A stretch of DNA of 64,000 nucleotides from NCBI GenBank assembly GCA_000024525.1, contig CP001769.1, forward strand, positions 7,349,001 through 7,413,000. Direction: 5' to 3'. The position numbers and the translations under genes were made by a program. The DNA is from Spirosoma linguale DSM 74. GTDB taxonomy: Bacteria > Bacteroidota > Bacteroidia > Cytophagales > Spirosomataceae. How positions within the stretch are numbered: the first letter of the stretch is position 1; each line of letters begins with the position of its first letter. Of this stretch, positions 9,064 to 17,309 are shown one piece after another. Under the pieces are notes generated by a model. It had not been told where the DNA came from. It worked only from the letters and a program-made list of their open reading frames with translations, and made no database searches.

Positions 9064-10494
9064 TTATTTGTTCATTACCGGCTGCTGCGGAGTGAGTGGC
9101 TTTACTTTTGGTGGCGAGAAGCGGCCGATATGGAAAACCACCCCCAGCGTTCCCCGTAGGTAGTAGTCATTACGGGTTCCGGCCACTTTACTGTCCAGCG
9201 CATCCGTAAAAGGCTGGTTATAAGATAAAGTAGAGCGGAATCCGATTACCTTACTTGGCGAAAACTGCACGCCAACTCCTCCCTGAGCCTGTAAGTAACT
9301 GGCTCCCCGCCATTGGAAGGGTGATGAGCCACTCTGCGAAACAGCACCGGCACCTGCAAATAAGAGGGATGTCCAGCGCTGATAGGGCGTTAAACGAAGA
9401 ATCAGATTACCTTCCAGGGAGGTGATGTTCGTCGAAAAAGCCCCTTCGCTGGCCAGAACGCCGGTAGCACCGTTCACCTGCAAGCCAAAGGCGGGCGTAA
9501 TGTGGAAATCGACAGAAGCCCCGTAGCTTCCTTTGATGGTACGGCGAGCGTAGTCGCCATAATATCGCATCGCACCGGCATAGGTGTGTACGCTTAGAAA
9601 AGGCGGGGCTACTTCGGGACGTATGCCGTACACATCCGTTTCGCTCATTACGGTTTTCTCTTTCTCGTAGTCCTTGACAACCGCCTGCATGGCGGCAACC
9701 TGATTATCGGCCGGGAGCCACAATCCATCCCGCACACCCTCGATAATGAGCCCCTGAACGGCCTTTTCGATGGCTTCCGTAACGGCCAGCTGACCCGGTT
9801 CGGTCGTGGTCAGGCCCGTTTCGGTTTCCAGCAGCCGTTTGAAGGTCACATACCGAAACAGGCTGGCGTTGACCGTTTGCGACAGAATGGTTTTGGAGGT
9901 ATAAATCGTTTTGAGAATTTTCCCCGACTTTGTGGATACAGCCCGCAGGTAAACCGTTACCCGGTCCTGCCGGTACTGTGTTGAGCCACCGGCGCTGAAG
10001 TACTGAAGTCCGCCACCACCGGTGATGATATTGGCATCGTACGAAACAACGCCCCCTTCCAGAATAATACCGGCAAACAGCAAAGGAGGTAGATTTTCGC
10101 CTTCTTTATACTGGGCTACACTGGAGCGTACAATTTTCCGCTCATTGAGCAGATTGCTGACATTCTCGCGTTCGATGGGTAAAAACCAGCCACTCTCTTC
10201 GAGCGCTTTAAGCAGTATGTTGGTGGTTCCCTGGGTAACAGCGGTGGAGAAGGTCGAACCCGCTTCAATCTGCTTGTACTGACCGGTTAAGTCCCGGAAC
10301 TTGTAAACGGCAGTGATGATTTTTTCTTTGGCAACCGGCAGTCGGTGTAAGTCTGCCGTAACGGGTGTTTCTTCCCCTAACCGAGCCCGCCGGGCTTTTG
10401 TGGGTTGAAAGAAAAAAGCGGTACACCCCGACAAAATGCCCACCAAGCCAGTCAGCATAAGGAGCTGGATAGCTTTGAAAAAAAGTACTTTCAT
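9064..10494 (-). CDS. csgG: Curli secretion channel CsgG with C-terminal beta-rich extension
   Basis: The ATG at 10494 gives 476 aa with a lipoprotein signal ending in ILSGC (Cys24). The next 260 residues match CsgG: VYKFRDLTGQYKQ, STAVTQGTTNILLKALEESGWF, ERENVSNLLNERKIVRSS, LLFAGIILEGGVVSYDAN and YRQDRVTVYLRAVSTKSGKIL. CsgG forms the nonameric outer-membrane pore for curlin subunits. After the CsgG domain there are about 200 further residues with alternating hydrophobic beta strands (SYGASVDFHITPAFGLQVNG...), longer than the roughly 277-aa E. coli protein; such an extension is seen in Bacteroidota homologues. csgF and csgE lie directly upstream. Confidence 0.93.
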   Translation of the reverse strand: MKVLFFKAIQLLMLTGLVGILSGCTAFFFQPTKARRARLGEETPVTADLHRLPVAKEKIITAVYKFRDLTGQYKQIEAGSTFSTAVTQGTTNILLKALEESGWFLPIERENVSNLLNERKIVRSSVAQYKEGENLPPLLFAGIILEGGVVSYDANIITGGGGLQYFSAGGSTQYRQDRVTVYLRAVSTKSGKILKTIYTSKTILSQTVNASLFRYVTFKRLLETETGLTTTEPGQLAVTEAIEKAVQGLIIEGVRDGLWLPADNQVAAMQAVVKDYEKEKTVMSETDVYGIRPEVAPPFLSVHTYAGAMRYYGDYARRTIKGSYGASVDFHITPAFGLQVNGATGVLASEGAFSTNITSLEGNLILRLTPYQRWTSLLFAGAGAVSQSGSSPFQWRGASYLQAQGGVGVQFSPSKVIGFRSTLSYNQPFTDALDSKVAGTRNDYYLRGTLGVVFHIGRFSPPKVKPLTPQQPVMNK

Positions 10495-10572
10495 TGGATG
10501 AGTTAAAGAAGAAAAAGAGGAAGCAATGCGGTACCCGGCCTGGGCGATTACCAACACCCGTTGCCCGACCGA

Positions 10573-10995
10573 TCAATAATACGGTATGGTAATGGAGGTT
10601 TCTCCACCTTTTCCATCCACGATCCGAACAACAACACCACTAGCGCCATTGCTGATATCGACCTGATATTCACCGAATTTGTACGTGCCGGGCTTGAGTG
10701 TCCCCTCGCCAAACTGAGAGCCTACCAAACTGCTGGTAATGCGGCTCAGTAACTGACTCTGAAGCGACTGAGCAAACGAATTGAGGGAGCCGGTTTGCGT
10801 TGTTCCATTTGCGGTACGAACCGTTGCGGTTGGATCGGTGGTGCGGTCCTGCGCCTGGGCCGAACTTAACATCCAGGAATAGTTGAAGGTGTTGCCCCCA
10901 AAATTTGGATTATTGGGGTGGTATACAAACGCCTGAGCAGAGCAGTAGCCAGCCAGGCAAACTACGAAAAGAAAAGTAAATAAACGTGTTTTCAT
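10573..10995 (-). CDS. csgF: Curli assembly protein CsgF
   Basis: The 140-aa product has a signal peptide (MKTRLFTFLFVVCLAGYCSAQ) followed at once by the CsgF hallmark VYHPNNPNFGGNTFNYSWML, then SSAQAQ. In curli, this N-terminal stretch inserts into the CsgG pore to form a second constriction and displays the nucleator outside the cell. The gene lies 78 bp upstream of csgG and 24 bp downstream of csgE, which supports one transcript csgE-csgF-csgG. Length agrees with the family (about 138 aa). Confidence 0.95.
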   Translation of the reverse strand: MKTRLFTFLFVVCLAGYCSAQAFVYHPNNPNFGGNTFNYSWMLSSAQAQDRTTDPTATVRTANGTTQTGSLNSFAQSLQSQLLSRITSSLVGSQFGEGTLKPGTYKFGEYQVDISNGASGVVVRIVDGKGGETSITIPYY

Positions 10996-11019
10996 GTTGG
11001 GTAAGAGAAACGTGATTAG

Positions 11020-11541
11020 TTAGAATATGCCGGTTCCCTTTTGATCGTCGTTCTCAAGGGATCGTTGAAGCTCCTGATAGTTAAGTACATATTGGTTGAT
11101 CACTTCGGCGGCATTTAACGCATACAGCTCAAGCACTTCCTGACGAATCTGGACGTAATTCTGCCAAACCAGCTGATCATTCAGCGAGACCGAAATAATG
11201 CTTGTACCGGTCCCCAAAGCGGGGAGCTCATCAATGGTAACAACGAACGCATTAATATCCAGCTCTACGTTGGGGGTTATCTTAAGGGTTGTATCGGTCG
11301 GAAAAAGGGACGCGGCTGTTTTGGGCAGTTCGGCATAATGGCGGAAGAACGCTTCATAGAAATCACGGCCGATCTTCGAGCGGGTATTATCCAGCAGCAG
11401 CGTTTCGGTTCCTTCTTCGGTTATTACCGCTTCATTCATGGTCCCTTCGTCCAGCTTTCCCTCCAGATCGGGGTCCTGCGCCCAGCCTGCGAAACTGACC
11501 AATGTCAAGCAAATCAGTAGTATTTCCTTTAGCCGTTTCAT
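11020..11541 (-). CDS. csgE: Curli assembly chaperone CsgE
   Basis: The 173-aa product carries a signal peptide (LLICLTLVSFAGWAQ). It then matches CsgE in the segment LLLDNTRSKIGRDFYEAFFRHY, followed by VTIDELPALGTGTSIISVSLND and a C-terminal helix with Gln/Glu (EVINQYVLNYQELQRSLEND). CsgE caps the periplasmic side of CsgG and hands subunits to the pore. It is somewhat longer than the E. coli protein because of an acidic insertion after the signal. It is the first gene of the csgEFG group. Confidence 0.9.
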   Translation of the reverse strand: MKRLKEILLICLTLVSFAGWAQDPDLEGKLDEGTMNEAVITEEGTETLLLDNTRSKIGRDFYEAFFRHYAELPKTAASLFPTDTTLKITPNVELDINAFVVTIDELPALGTGTSIISVSLNDQLVWQNYVQIRQEVLELYALNAAEVINQYVLNYQELQRSLENDDQKGTGIF

Positions 11542-11860
11542 AAAGTTTAGCTATTAATACCGTCCGGTACACCCATTGGTGACTGCTCTATCGACTCTAG
11601 TATAACCGATGTAAAAAATTTAGCTATGATCAGTCAAAGACGTTTACTGATAGGTTGTATTAGTAAGATAAAAATACCAGCTCTTTTTTAATTAGTTACT
11701 TCTAGGGTAAATAAATACTATGTGTATCGATTAAATGGTATATGTGAGGTATGTAAATTCAATGAGTTACTTATAGTTACATGTAGACCGTTAAGTTGCA
11801 GGGTAGGTGGTTGCGGTTGCTTAGTACGCCCTCCTGGTTTAAGAGCTGGTTAGGAAGCAG
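11542..11860. promoter_or_regulatory. Upstream region of csgEFG
   Basis: No gene is visible between the csgE start and the hairpin that ends the curlin gene. The stretch is AT-rich (notably 11600-11790) and must carry the promoter for the leftward csgE-csgF-csgG group. I could not single out a convincing promoter core or operator. Confidence 0.45.
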
Positions 11861-11916
11861 TTTTCTGCTCAAACGCAAGCCGCTTCATCTAAAGCGGCTT
11901 GCGTTTGAGCAGAAAA
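11861..11916 (-). terminator. Perfect 25-bp stem hairpin after the curlin gene
   Basis: Bases 11861-11885 (TTTTCTGCTCAAACGCAAGC...) are repeated exactly in inverted orientation at 11892-11916, leaving a 6-base loop. It lies 21 bp past the stop of the leftward curlin gene. The arm ends in TTTT on the transcript's distal side, as in an intrinsic terminator. It separates the subunit gene from csgE, which allows the two groups to be expressed at different levels. Confidence 0.85.
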
Positions 11917-11937
11917 TCTTACTGGTAAATTGGCCGC

Positions 11938-13185
11938 TTAAGGGGCAACACCAGTCTGAACCACAGAAGCCGAATTGCCCGAACCAAGTTGCGAAACGGT
12001 GGCCATGTTACCCAGGCCCGACTGGGTAACGCTCAGCATGTTTGTGTTGCCACTTTGAACCAGAATAGCCGTCTGATTGCCATCCGCCTGCGATACCATC
12101 AAATCATTGCCATTGCCCAACTGCCGCAATGTAGTCAGGTTGCTATTGCCGGTTTGGGTAATGTCAATCATGTTGCCTACTCCATACTGCGGAGGCAGAA
12201 TATAACCTCCATTTGCCAGTATCCGGTTGTTATTCCCAGTCTGGACTGAAGTAAACGTGTTCTCACTACCACCGTCGCGGAACACACCTGATTTGTTGTT
12301 GTTGCCGGTCTGGGTGATACTGGCCGTGTTTCCACTGCTGAAGTAATCCTGAACCTGACCGTCATTATTGTCGCCTACCTGAATGATGGTGCTGTTATTA
12401 TTGCTACCTACTTCCTGAATAAAGGCATTGTTTGCATTGCCGTTCTGCGTCATTATGGCAACGTTATTGTCGCCGATCTGCTGAAGGCCTACCGGGCCGC
12501 TTCCATTGTCATTATTGCCAATGTTGTTATTGTTGCCCTGTTGAATGACATCTGCTGTGTTGCCGTTGCCATCCTGATTAGCCAGGAAGGTGTTCATGCT
12601 ACCCCCAATTTGCCCCATTCTGATTATGTTGTCGTCGCCGGTCTGGGTAATTGTAGTAGTATTAAAGTTGCCGTACTGTGGCGGTAATATATAAGTACTG
12701 ATTGCCAGAACCTGATTCCGATCACCCGTTTGTGTTGTTGTAAAGGTATTATTAGAACTGGCCGTAGTGTGGAATACGCCCGATTTGTTGTCGTTACCAG
12801 TCTGGGTTATGGTCGAGACGTTCAGGTTCGATGCGCTGTAGTCAACAGCCTGCCCATCATTGTTATTACCCGCTTGCGTAACAGTAGTCGTGTTTTGATT
12901 ACCCCGCTGATAAATGTAGCCGTTGTTGCCGTTTCCATTCTGGGTAATGGTACCCGTATTAGAGGTTCCGTACTGCTGTAAACCGCTCATGCCAAGGCCG
13001 TTATCACTTTGGCCAACCTTGTTGTTATCGCCAACCTGGGTGATGGTACCGGTGTTTAAGCTGCCGGTCTGGATCGTCCCTACACTGTTGCCGTTACCCG
13101 ACTGGGTTAAGGTAGTGCTGTTCTGGGCGTACGATGATGCTGCTAAGGCAAGCAGCGCAATACCTGAAAGAATAAACTTTTTCAT
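11938..13185 (-). CDS. Curlin-repeat amyloid subunit (CsgA-like, 415 aa) with a duplicated 165-aa block
   Basis: The ATG at 13185 gives a signal peptide (MKKFILSGIALLALAASSYA) and 395 residues of curlin repeats of the form TxTQxGxxNxxxxxQxGxxN, about 17 in all. Two blocks are clearly duplicated about 165 residues apart: GLQQ at 68 and 233, NNDGQ at 108 and 273, KSGVF at 134 and 298, and YILPPQYG at 165 and 328. The protein is nearly free of charge and rich in Asn, Gln, Gly and Thr, as amyloid fibre subunits are. It is probably exported by the CsgEFG machinery encoded just downstream. It is the best candidate here for the major subunit, though the 578-aa paralogue could share that role. Confidence 0.88.
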   Translation of the reverse strand: MKKFILSGIALLALAASSYAQNSTTLTQSGNGNSVGTIQTGSLNTGTITQVGDNNKVGQSDNGLGMSGLQQYGTSNTGTITQNGNGNNGYIYQRGNQNTTTVTQAGNNNDGQAVDYSASNLNVSTITQTGNDNKSGVFHTTASSNNTFTTTQTGDRNQVLAISTYILPPQYGNFNTTTITQTGDDNIIRMGQIGGSMNTFLANQDGNGNTADVIQQGNNNNIGNNDNGSGPVGLQQIGDNNVAIMTQNGNANNAFIQEVGSNNNSTIIQVGDNNDGQVQDYFSSGNTASITQTGNNNKSGVFRDGGSENTFTSVQTGNNNRILANGGYILPPQYGVGNMIDITQTGNSNLTTLRQLGNGNDLMVSQADGNQTAILVQSGNTNMLSVTQSGLGNMATVSQLGSGNSASVVQTGVAP

Positions 13186-14295
13186 GTTTAAGTGGTAATG
13201 ATTAAAAAGGTAGAATTGATAGAGGTTTTTAACAGTCTGGATGCCTGGGCATGTCGTAGTGCAGATCTTACAGGTGGCTTGCTTTTGTAGGACGAGCATT
13301 ACCACCGATGTGCGGGTAATAGGGTTAGAGGTGCTTAATTAGCGTCTGGCCAGTCACTTTATAACCAGCCAACAGAACTAATTTCCGGTTGAAAACTTTA
13401 CAGCTTTCATGAGCGTTTCAGATGGCATAATTGCCTTTTTTTGATAAACAGGTGTTGAGTTTTTAATAGATGATTGGCTGGGGATTTTTAGTGACTAATG
13501 GTTTTGTGTTTGCTTGTACTAGGTAGTAAGGTGCTGTTTGTAATAGCCAAAACGGATACGGGTCTTTTTTGAAAAATTACGTTGAGTTAAGGCTACGTTT
13601 GTTCGCGGGTTTAAATAGATATACCTCACGTAATTATTTCCATAAGCAGAATCTCATTAGTAGATCCGGTTGGGTACTTAATTTTCTGTTCAAAGCTACT
13701 TTTAACCTTAGTAAAAATCAATGTTATTAGGTAGGTGTACCTGTACTTCAACTTATATGAGTCTTATTTTTTATTTGAAAGACTGTATAAATAATAAATA
13801 AATATTTTTAATGATAATAGTTAATAGTTTGATATTCAATATATTAAATAAGGAAAATGTCATTTTTGATGCGTATAATTGTGGGCAAAATCTTTATTTC
13901 TAATAGTAAAATAGTTAGTTTTTATAGGCCTATATTTAGCGAATGGTATTGGGTGAAGTAGTTTGTTTTTGTTGTTGTGTAAATCAACTAATAGTATTGT
14001 AAATAATGTTAGTTTTTGAAATTTGAGGTATATTCTATATTATGTTTTCTTGCTATTTAAGTGCCAATTATAAAAAAATGTATATAATAGTATGGTTGTG
14101 TTTTTTAGAAAAATTATAAACAGTTTAATTTATCTTTCGGTAAGTAGGTAATGGATAACCTTGTTGAGGTATTCCAATCTTATCATTGATTTTCCTTAGC
14201 CTGTTTTTTAATGAGTATTGAAATGTTAAGCGTTTGGTATGTAAACATCTCTTCGAAGCCTGACTATTTTTTGAGACAAGGTATTTACATAACAA
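13186..14295. promoter_or_regulatory. Long AT-rich region upstream of the 415-aa curlin gene
   Basis: About 1.1 kb without a credible gene. The part from 13600 to 14120 is strikingly AT-rich, with runs such as TAAATAATAAATAAATATTT, unlike the balanced composition of the flanking genes. A 71-codon frame at 14125-14340 starts inside a terminator hairpin and has no family features, so I do not accept it. The region probably holds the curlin promoter and sites for DNA-bending or silencing proteins, by analogy with the large AT-rich csg intergenic region of enterobacteria. That role is inference. Confidence 0.5.
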
Positions 14296-14337
14296 AAGCG
14301 TCTTTCTGCTGTCGTGAAAGACAATAGAAAGACGCTT
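14296..14337 (-). terminator. Hairpin after the 129-aa curlin gene
   Basis: The 12-base arms AAGCGTCTTTCT (14296-14307) and AGAAAGACGCTT (14326-14337) pair exactly around an 18-base loop. On the leftward transcript the stem is followed by TTTTGTT. It lies 47 bp past the stop at 14384. Confidence 0.7.
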
Positions 14338-14383
14338 CATACGGGTACGCTATGAGGCAATGAAACGTGTTTGCCCGCTACAC

Positions 14384-14773
14384 TTATTTCTGCTTTCCTT
14401 TTTGGTTCTTCTTTTTGCCAGGTGAAGCAGGCCCCTGGTAAACGCTTATTGTATTGCCGCTATTCGTTTGGGTTATAATCGTTTCACCTTGTCCGGACTG
14501 AGTGGTGTTTACTGAATTTTTCGAGCCTGTCGCGCTGTAATCATCGTTGCTACTCTGATTGATGGTGACGATATTACCGTTGCCCGACTGGTTGACGGTA
14601 GCCCGGTTGCCAGTCTCCGCGGTCGACTGGTTTATGACGGATGTATTGCCTGAGCCCTGCTGTACGACGGATACTTCATGGGCATTTCCCTCCTGCGTAA
14701 TAGTCGCTTTATTCTGGCCGCTGGCTGCTGCACCGCTCAGGGCGGCAAGTCCTACTAAAAAGAAGTTTTTCAT
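14384..14773 (-). CDS. Short curlin-repeat protein with a lysine-rich tail (possible CsgB-like nucleator)
   Basis: The ATG at 14773 gives 129 aa: a signal peptide (MKNFFLVGLAALSGAAASGQ), about four curlin repeats (ATITQEGNAHEVSVVQQGSG and similar), and a basic C-terminus (PGKKKNQKGKQK). It starts 70 bp after the large curlin gene on the same strand. In E. coli the minor subunit CsgB nucleates fibres and its last repeat is positively charged and membrane-associated. The small size and basic end make this the best candidate here for that role, but sequence alone does not prove it. Confidence 0.78.
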   Translation of the reverse strand: MKNFFLVGLAALSGAAASGQNKATITQEGNAHEVSVVQQGSGNTSVINQSTAETGNRATVNQSGNGNIVTINQSSNDDYSATGSKNSVNTTQSGQGETIITQTNSGNTISVYQGPASPGKKKNQKGKQK

Positions 14774-14843
14774 GATTAACGTGTCGTTTAAGCGTAACTC
14801 ATTGTGTTTTACAGTCGTAAAAGAACTCGAAACAGCCCGGAAG

Positions 14844-16580
14844 CTAGTTACCAATAAGGCTGATGGTTACTGTATTACCAGTGCCCGACTGTGAAACGGA
14901 GATTTTTTGACCATTGCCGATCTCCGACAAGTTGACGGTATTAGCTGAACCATTTTGCAGGATATTGGCAATATTATCCGAACCGATTTGCGCTACGTTC
15001 GCGATGTTGCCACTGGATCCGGCTATCTGTTCTACGGTCAGTTTGTTGTTCGACCCTTGCTGAAGAGCCGAGGAGTTAAGGGATGCATCCGCATTTCGAA
15101 CGATGTTGCCGTTGCCGGTCTGCATGATCGTCGCTACGTTTAGATCCCCCGTTTGTTGCAGACGAGCCTGGTTCGAACTGCCTTCCTGACTGATGGTTGC
15201 CAGATTGGCATTTGAGTTACTAACTGAGGGTAGAAATCCCTGCACAATGGTTGCAATATTCGCACTGCCCGCTGCCAGTAAGTTCTGATTAATGGTAGCT
15301 GAGTTTCCGCCCAAACCACCCTCAGGCGCAGATTGCTGCTGCGTGATCGTCGCTCTGTTGTTGCCGCTGCTAAATGCGCCCTGATTAATCGTTGCGTTAT
15401 TAGCGATTGAGTTTATCGACTGGGTAATGGTCCCTATATCATTAACCCCGGCCTGATTGATGGTTGCCGTGTTGAAGGCGCTCAAATCCTTCTGAACGAT
15501 AAATGCCTGATTTAGTTGATTGGACTGGGTAACGTTTGCCACGTTATTGTAACTGCCTCCCTGGCCATTTTTATTGGCATCAATGCCCAACTGACGAACA
15601 TCCGCTTTATTGCCGCTCCCGGTTTGGTTAACCGCTACCGTGTTATTGAAACTGTTGAAGTTGCCATCGCCATCCTGCGATATGTAAGCCGTATGCTGAC
15701 CAGCCACGGATTGGTTGATAACCGTAGAGTTATTCTGGGAGTTGTTACTCTGGCTTACGCTGGCAATGGACCCCAGGACACCTGATTGATTGATGGTGAC
15801 ATCGTTCCCTGCTTCGCCAATGCCCCCACTGCCGTTGTTCTGGAAAATTTTGGCAATGTTAGACGCTCTGTTGATTTGCGTTATGGTGGCCTCGTTGCCC
15901 GACGAACTACCCAAAGCTCCGCCGTTCTGTTCAACGAGAGCCGTTGCATTAAACGCGCTGGCCCCCATGTTGGGAGCAAAACCCTGCCGAACATTAGCGG
16001 TGTTGTTGTTCGAATTATTCGACTGACTAATGCTTAGGGTATTGTTATTACCAAACTGGTTCGTTGTAGCCGAGTTTCGGGTGGATACGTTATTTTGGTC
16101 AACCGTTGCCGTTTGGGCAGTCCCTGTATTCTCCTGGCGCATCGTAACCAGATTGCCTTTCGAATTATCATTCTGGTTAACGGTCAGCACTTGATTGAAC
16201 CCCCTTTGGAACGTTGTTACCAGATTGCCGTCTCCGCTCGATTCGGCGTTGTTATTTTTCTGGCTGATCGTTGATTGATTACCAACACCTTCCTGCTCAA
16301 TAGTCGCAGAGCCATAGGCTGTACCCAACTGGTTAATAATGGCTTGATTTTTCTCCGAGAGTAATGAAGATGATTTCTGGACAGTTTTGGCAAAATTGCC
16401 AACGTTGGTAATCCCGCCAGCCGAAGTTTGTACAATAGTCGATATCAGGTCCTTTCCTTTCTGAGTAGCTCCTGCACTCTGTTGGTTGCCAGATTGGCTA
16501 ATCGTCGATGTATTATTCTGTGCGAAGCAGGCTGCAGCAAGCGCTACAATAGCGGTACCGGTGAGGATAATTTTTTTCAT
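14844..16580 (-). CDS. Large curlin-repeat protein (578 aa)
   Basis: The ATG at 16580 gives a signal peptide (MKKIILTGTAIVALAAACFA) followed by some two dozen curlin-type repeats, for example ATINQAGVNDIGTITQS and ATIVQGFLPSVSNSNANLATISQEG. The repeats are less regular than in the 415-aa protein and often carry insertions of 3-8 residues. The protein ends abruptly in the repeat pattern (GNTVTISLIGN). E. coli CsgA has five repeats, so this subunit is about four times longer. It is the first gene of the curlin group. Confidence 0.85.
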   Translation of the reverse strand: MKKIILTGTAIVALAAACFAQNNTSTISQSGNQQSAGATQKGKDLISTIVQTSAGGITNVGNFAKTVQKSSSLLSEKNQAIINQLGTAYGSATIEQEGVGNQSTISQKNNNAESSGDGNLVTTFQRGFNQVLTVNQNDNSKGNLVTMRQENTGTAQTATVDQNNVSTRNSATTNQFGNNNTLSISQSNNSNNNTANVRQGFAPNMGASAFNATALVEQNGGALGSSSGNEATITQINRASNIAKIFQNNGSGGIGEAGNDVTINQSGVLGSIASVSQSNNSQNNSTVINQSVAGQHTAYISQDGDGNFNSFNNTVAVNQTGSGNKADVRQLGIDANKNGQGGSYNNVANVTQSNQLNQAFIVQKDLSAFNTATINQAGVNDIGTITQSINSIANNATINQGAFSSGNNRATITQQQSAPEGGLGGNSATINQNLLAAGSANIATIVQGFLPSVSNSNANLATISQEGSSNQARLQQTGDLNVATIMQTGNGNIVRNADASLNSSALQQGSNNKLTVEQIAGSSGNIANVAQIGSDNIANILQNGSANTVNLSEIGNGQKISVSQSGTGNTVTISLIGN

Positions 16581-17249
16581 AGCATGATGGGGAATAGGAC
16601 TTAGGAAAAGCAGATCTACACTTTTTGAAGACCGGGTTAAGGCCAACTTTTCGGTGGAGTATATCTACTTAGAAAAGTTACTACAGCGTTTAGAAAAGGC
16701 CCTTATTTACTGACGGATCAAAGGTAAAATCAACTTATAAAAAAGCAACAACTATTTTGTTTACATATTTGAATATTCGTATATCTTTTTTTGATTAAGG
16801 TTATCTGAGGAATTTGTTTATTGAGCGTCTTATTTTTTGCGTTATCTTATTGTTAAGATGCTGACTGTCAATTATATTATATTATTTTTTAATAATAAAT
16901 ATTTTGTATTTTAGGTAATTTATATTTTAAAATATCTACTATTCGTATATTTAAGTACCTTATAAAAATAAATATTTAGTTAACGGTAGATGGCTTAATT
17001 TATTGACGTAATAAAAGATATAAAAGGTTAACTACTTGTTGTCTTAATAAGGTTTTTGTGTAAAAATAACTAAGTAGAACACGTTACAAAAAGTCGTCTT
17101 TCCCGAATGGATTAATTGATTTCAATCTGTATTTCCTATTATGAGATACCACTTGAATTAGATAAATAATTCATAGCTTACTCAAATAGCGTCTGTACGT
17201 TTTGAAGCCGCGATTTATAAGTCAATCGCCCGAAGGCTATATAAAATAA
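16581..17249. promoter_or_regulatory. AT-rich region upstream of the large curlin gene
   Basis: About 670 bp without a gene between the large curlin gene and the next terminator. The stretch 16740-17180 is very AT-rich, like the region before the 415-aa curlin gene. It should carry the promoter of the 578-aa/129-aa curlin pair. No specific operator was recognised. Confidence 0.45.
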
Positions 17250-17274
17250 CAGCCTCCTTAATGTAAGGAGGCTG
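17250..17274 (-). terminator. Hairpin after the first RraA-like gene
   Basis: An 11-bp perfect stem (CAGCCTCCTTA / TAAGGAGGCTG) with a 3-base loop, 35 bp past the stop of the leftward gene at 17310. On the leftward strand the stem is followed by TTATTTTATA, consistent with an intrinsic terminator. Confidence 0.8.
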
Positions 17275-17309
17275 CTCAATAGTAAGGAGATCGCTCAGAA
17301 AAACGAAAT

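Noticed and set aside
14125..14340. 71-codon minus-strand frame downstream of the small curlin
   Set aside because: It starts within the terminator hairpin at 14296-14337 and is a basic, low-complexity product of AT-rich DNA.
11938..16580. Regular repeats that might suggest a CRISPR array or satellite DNA
   Set aside because: The repeats are at the protein level (curlin units), with varying DNA and no constant spacer, within long open frames.
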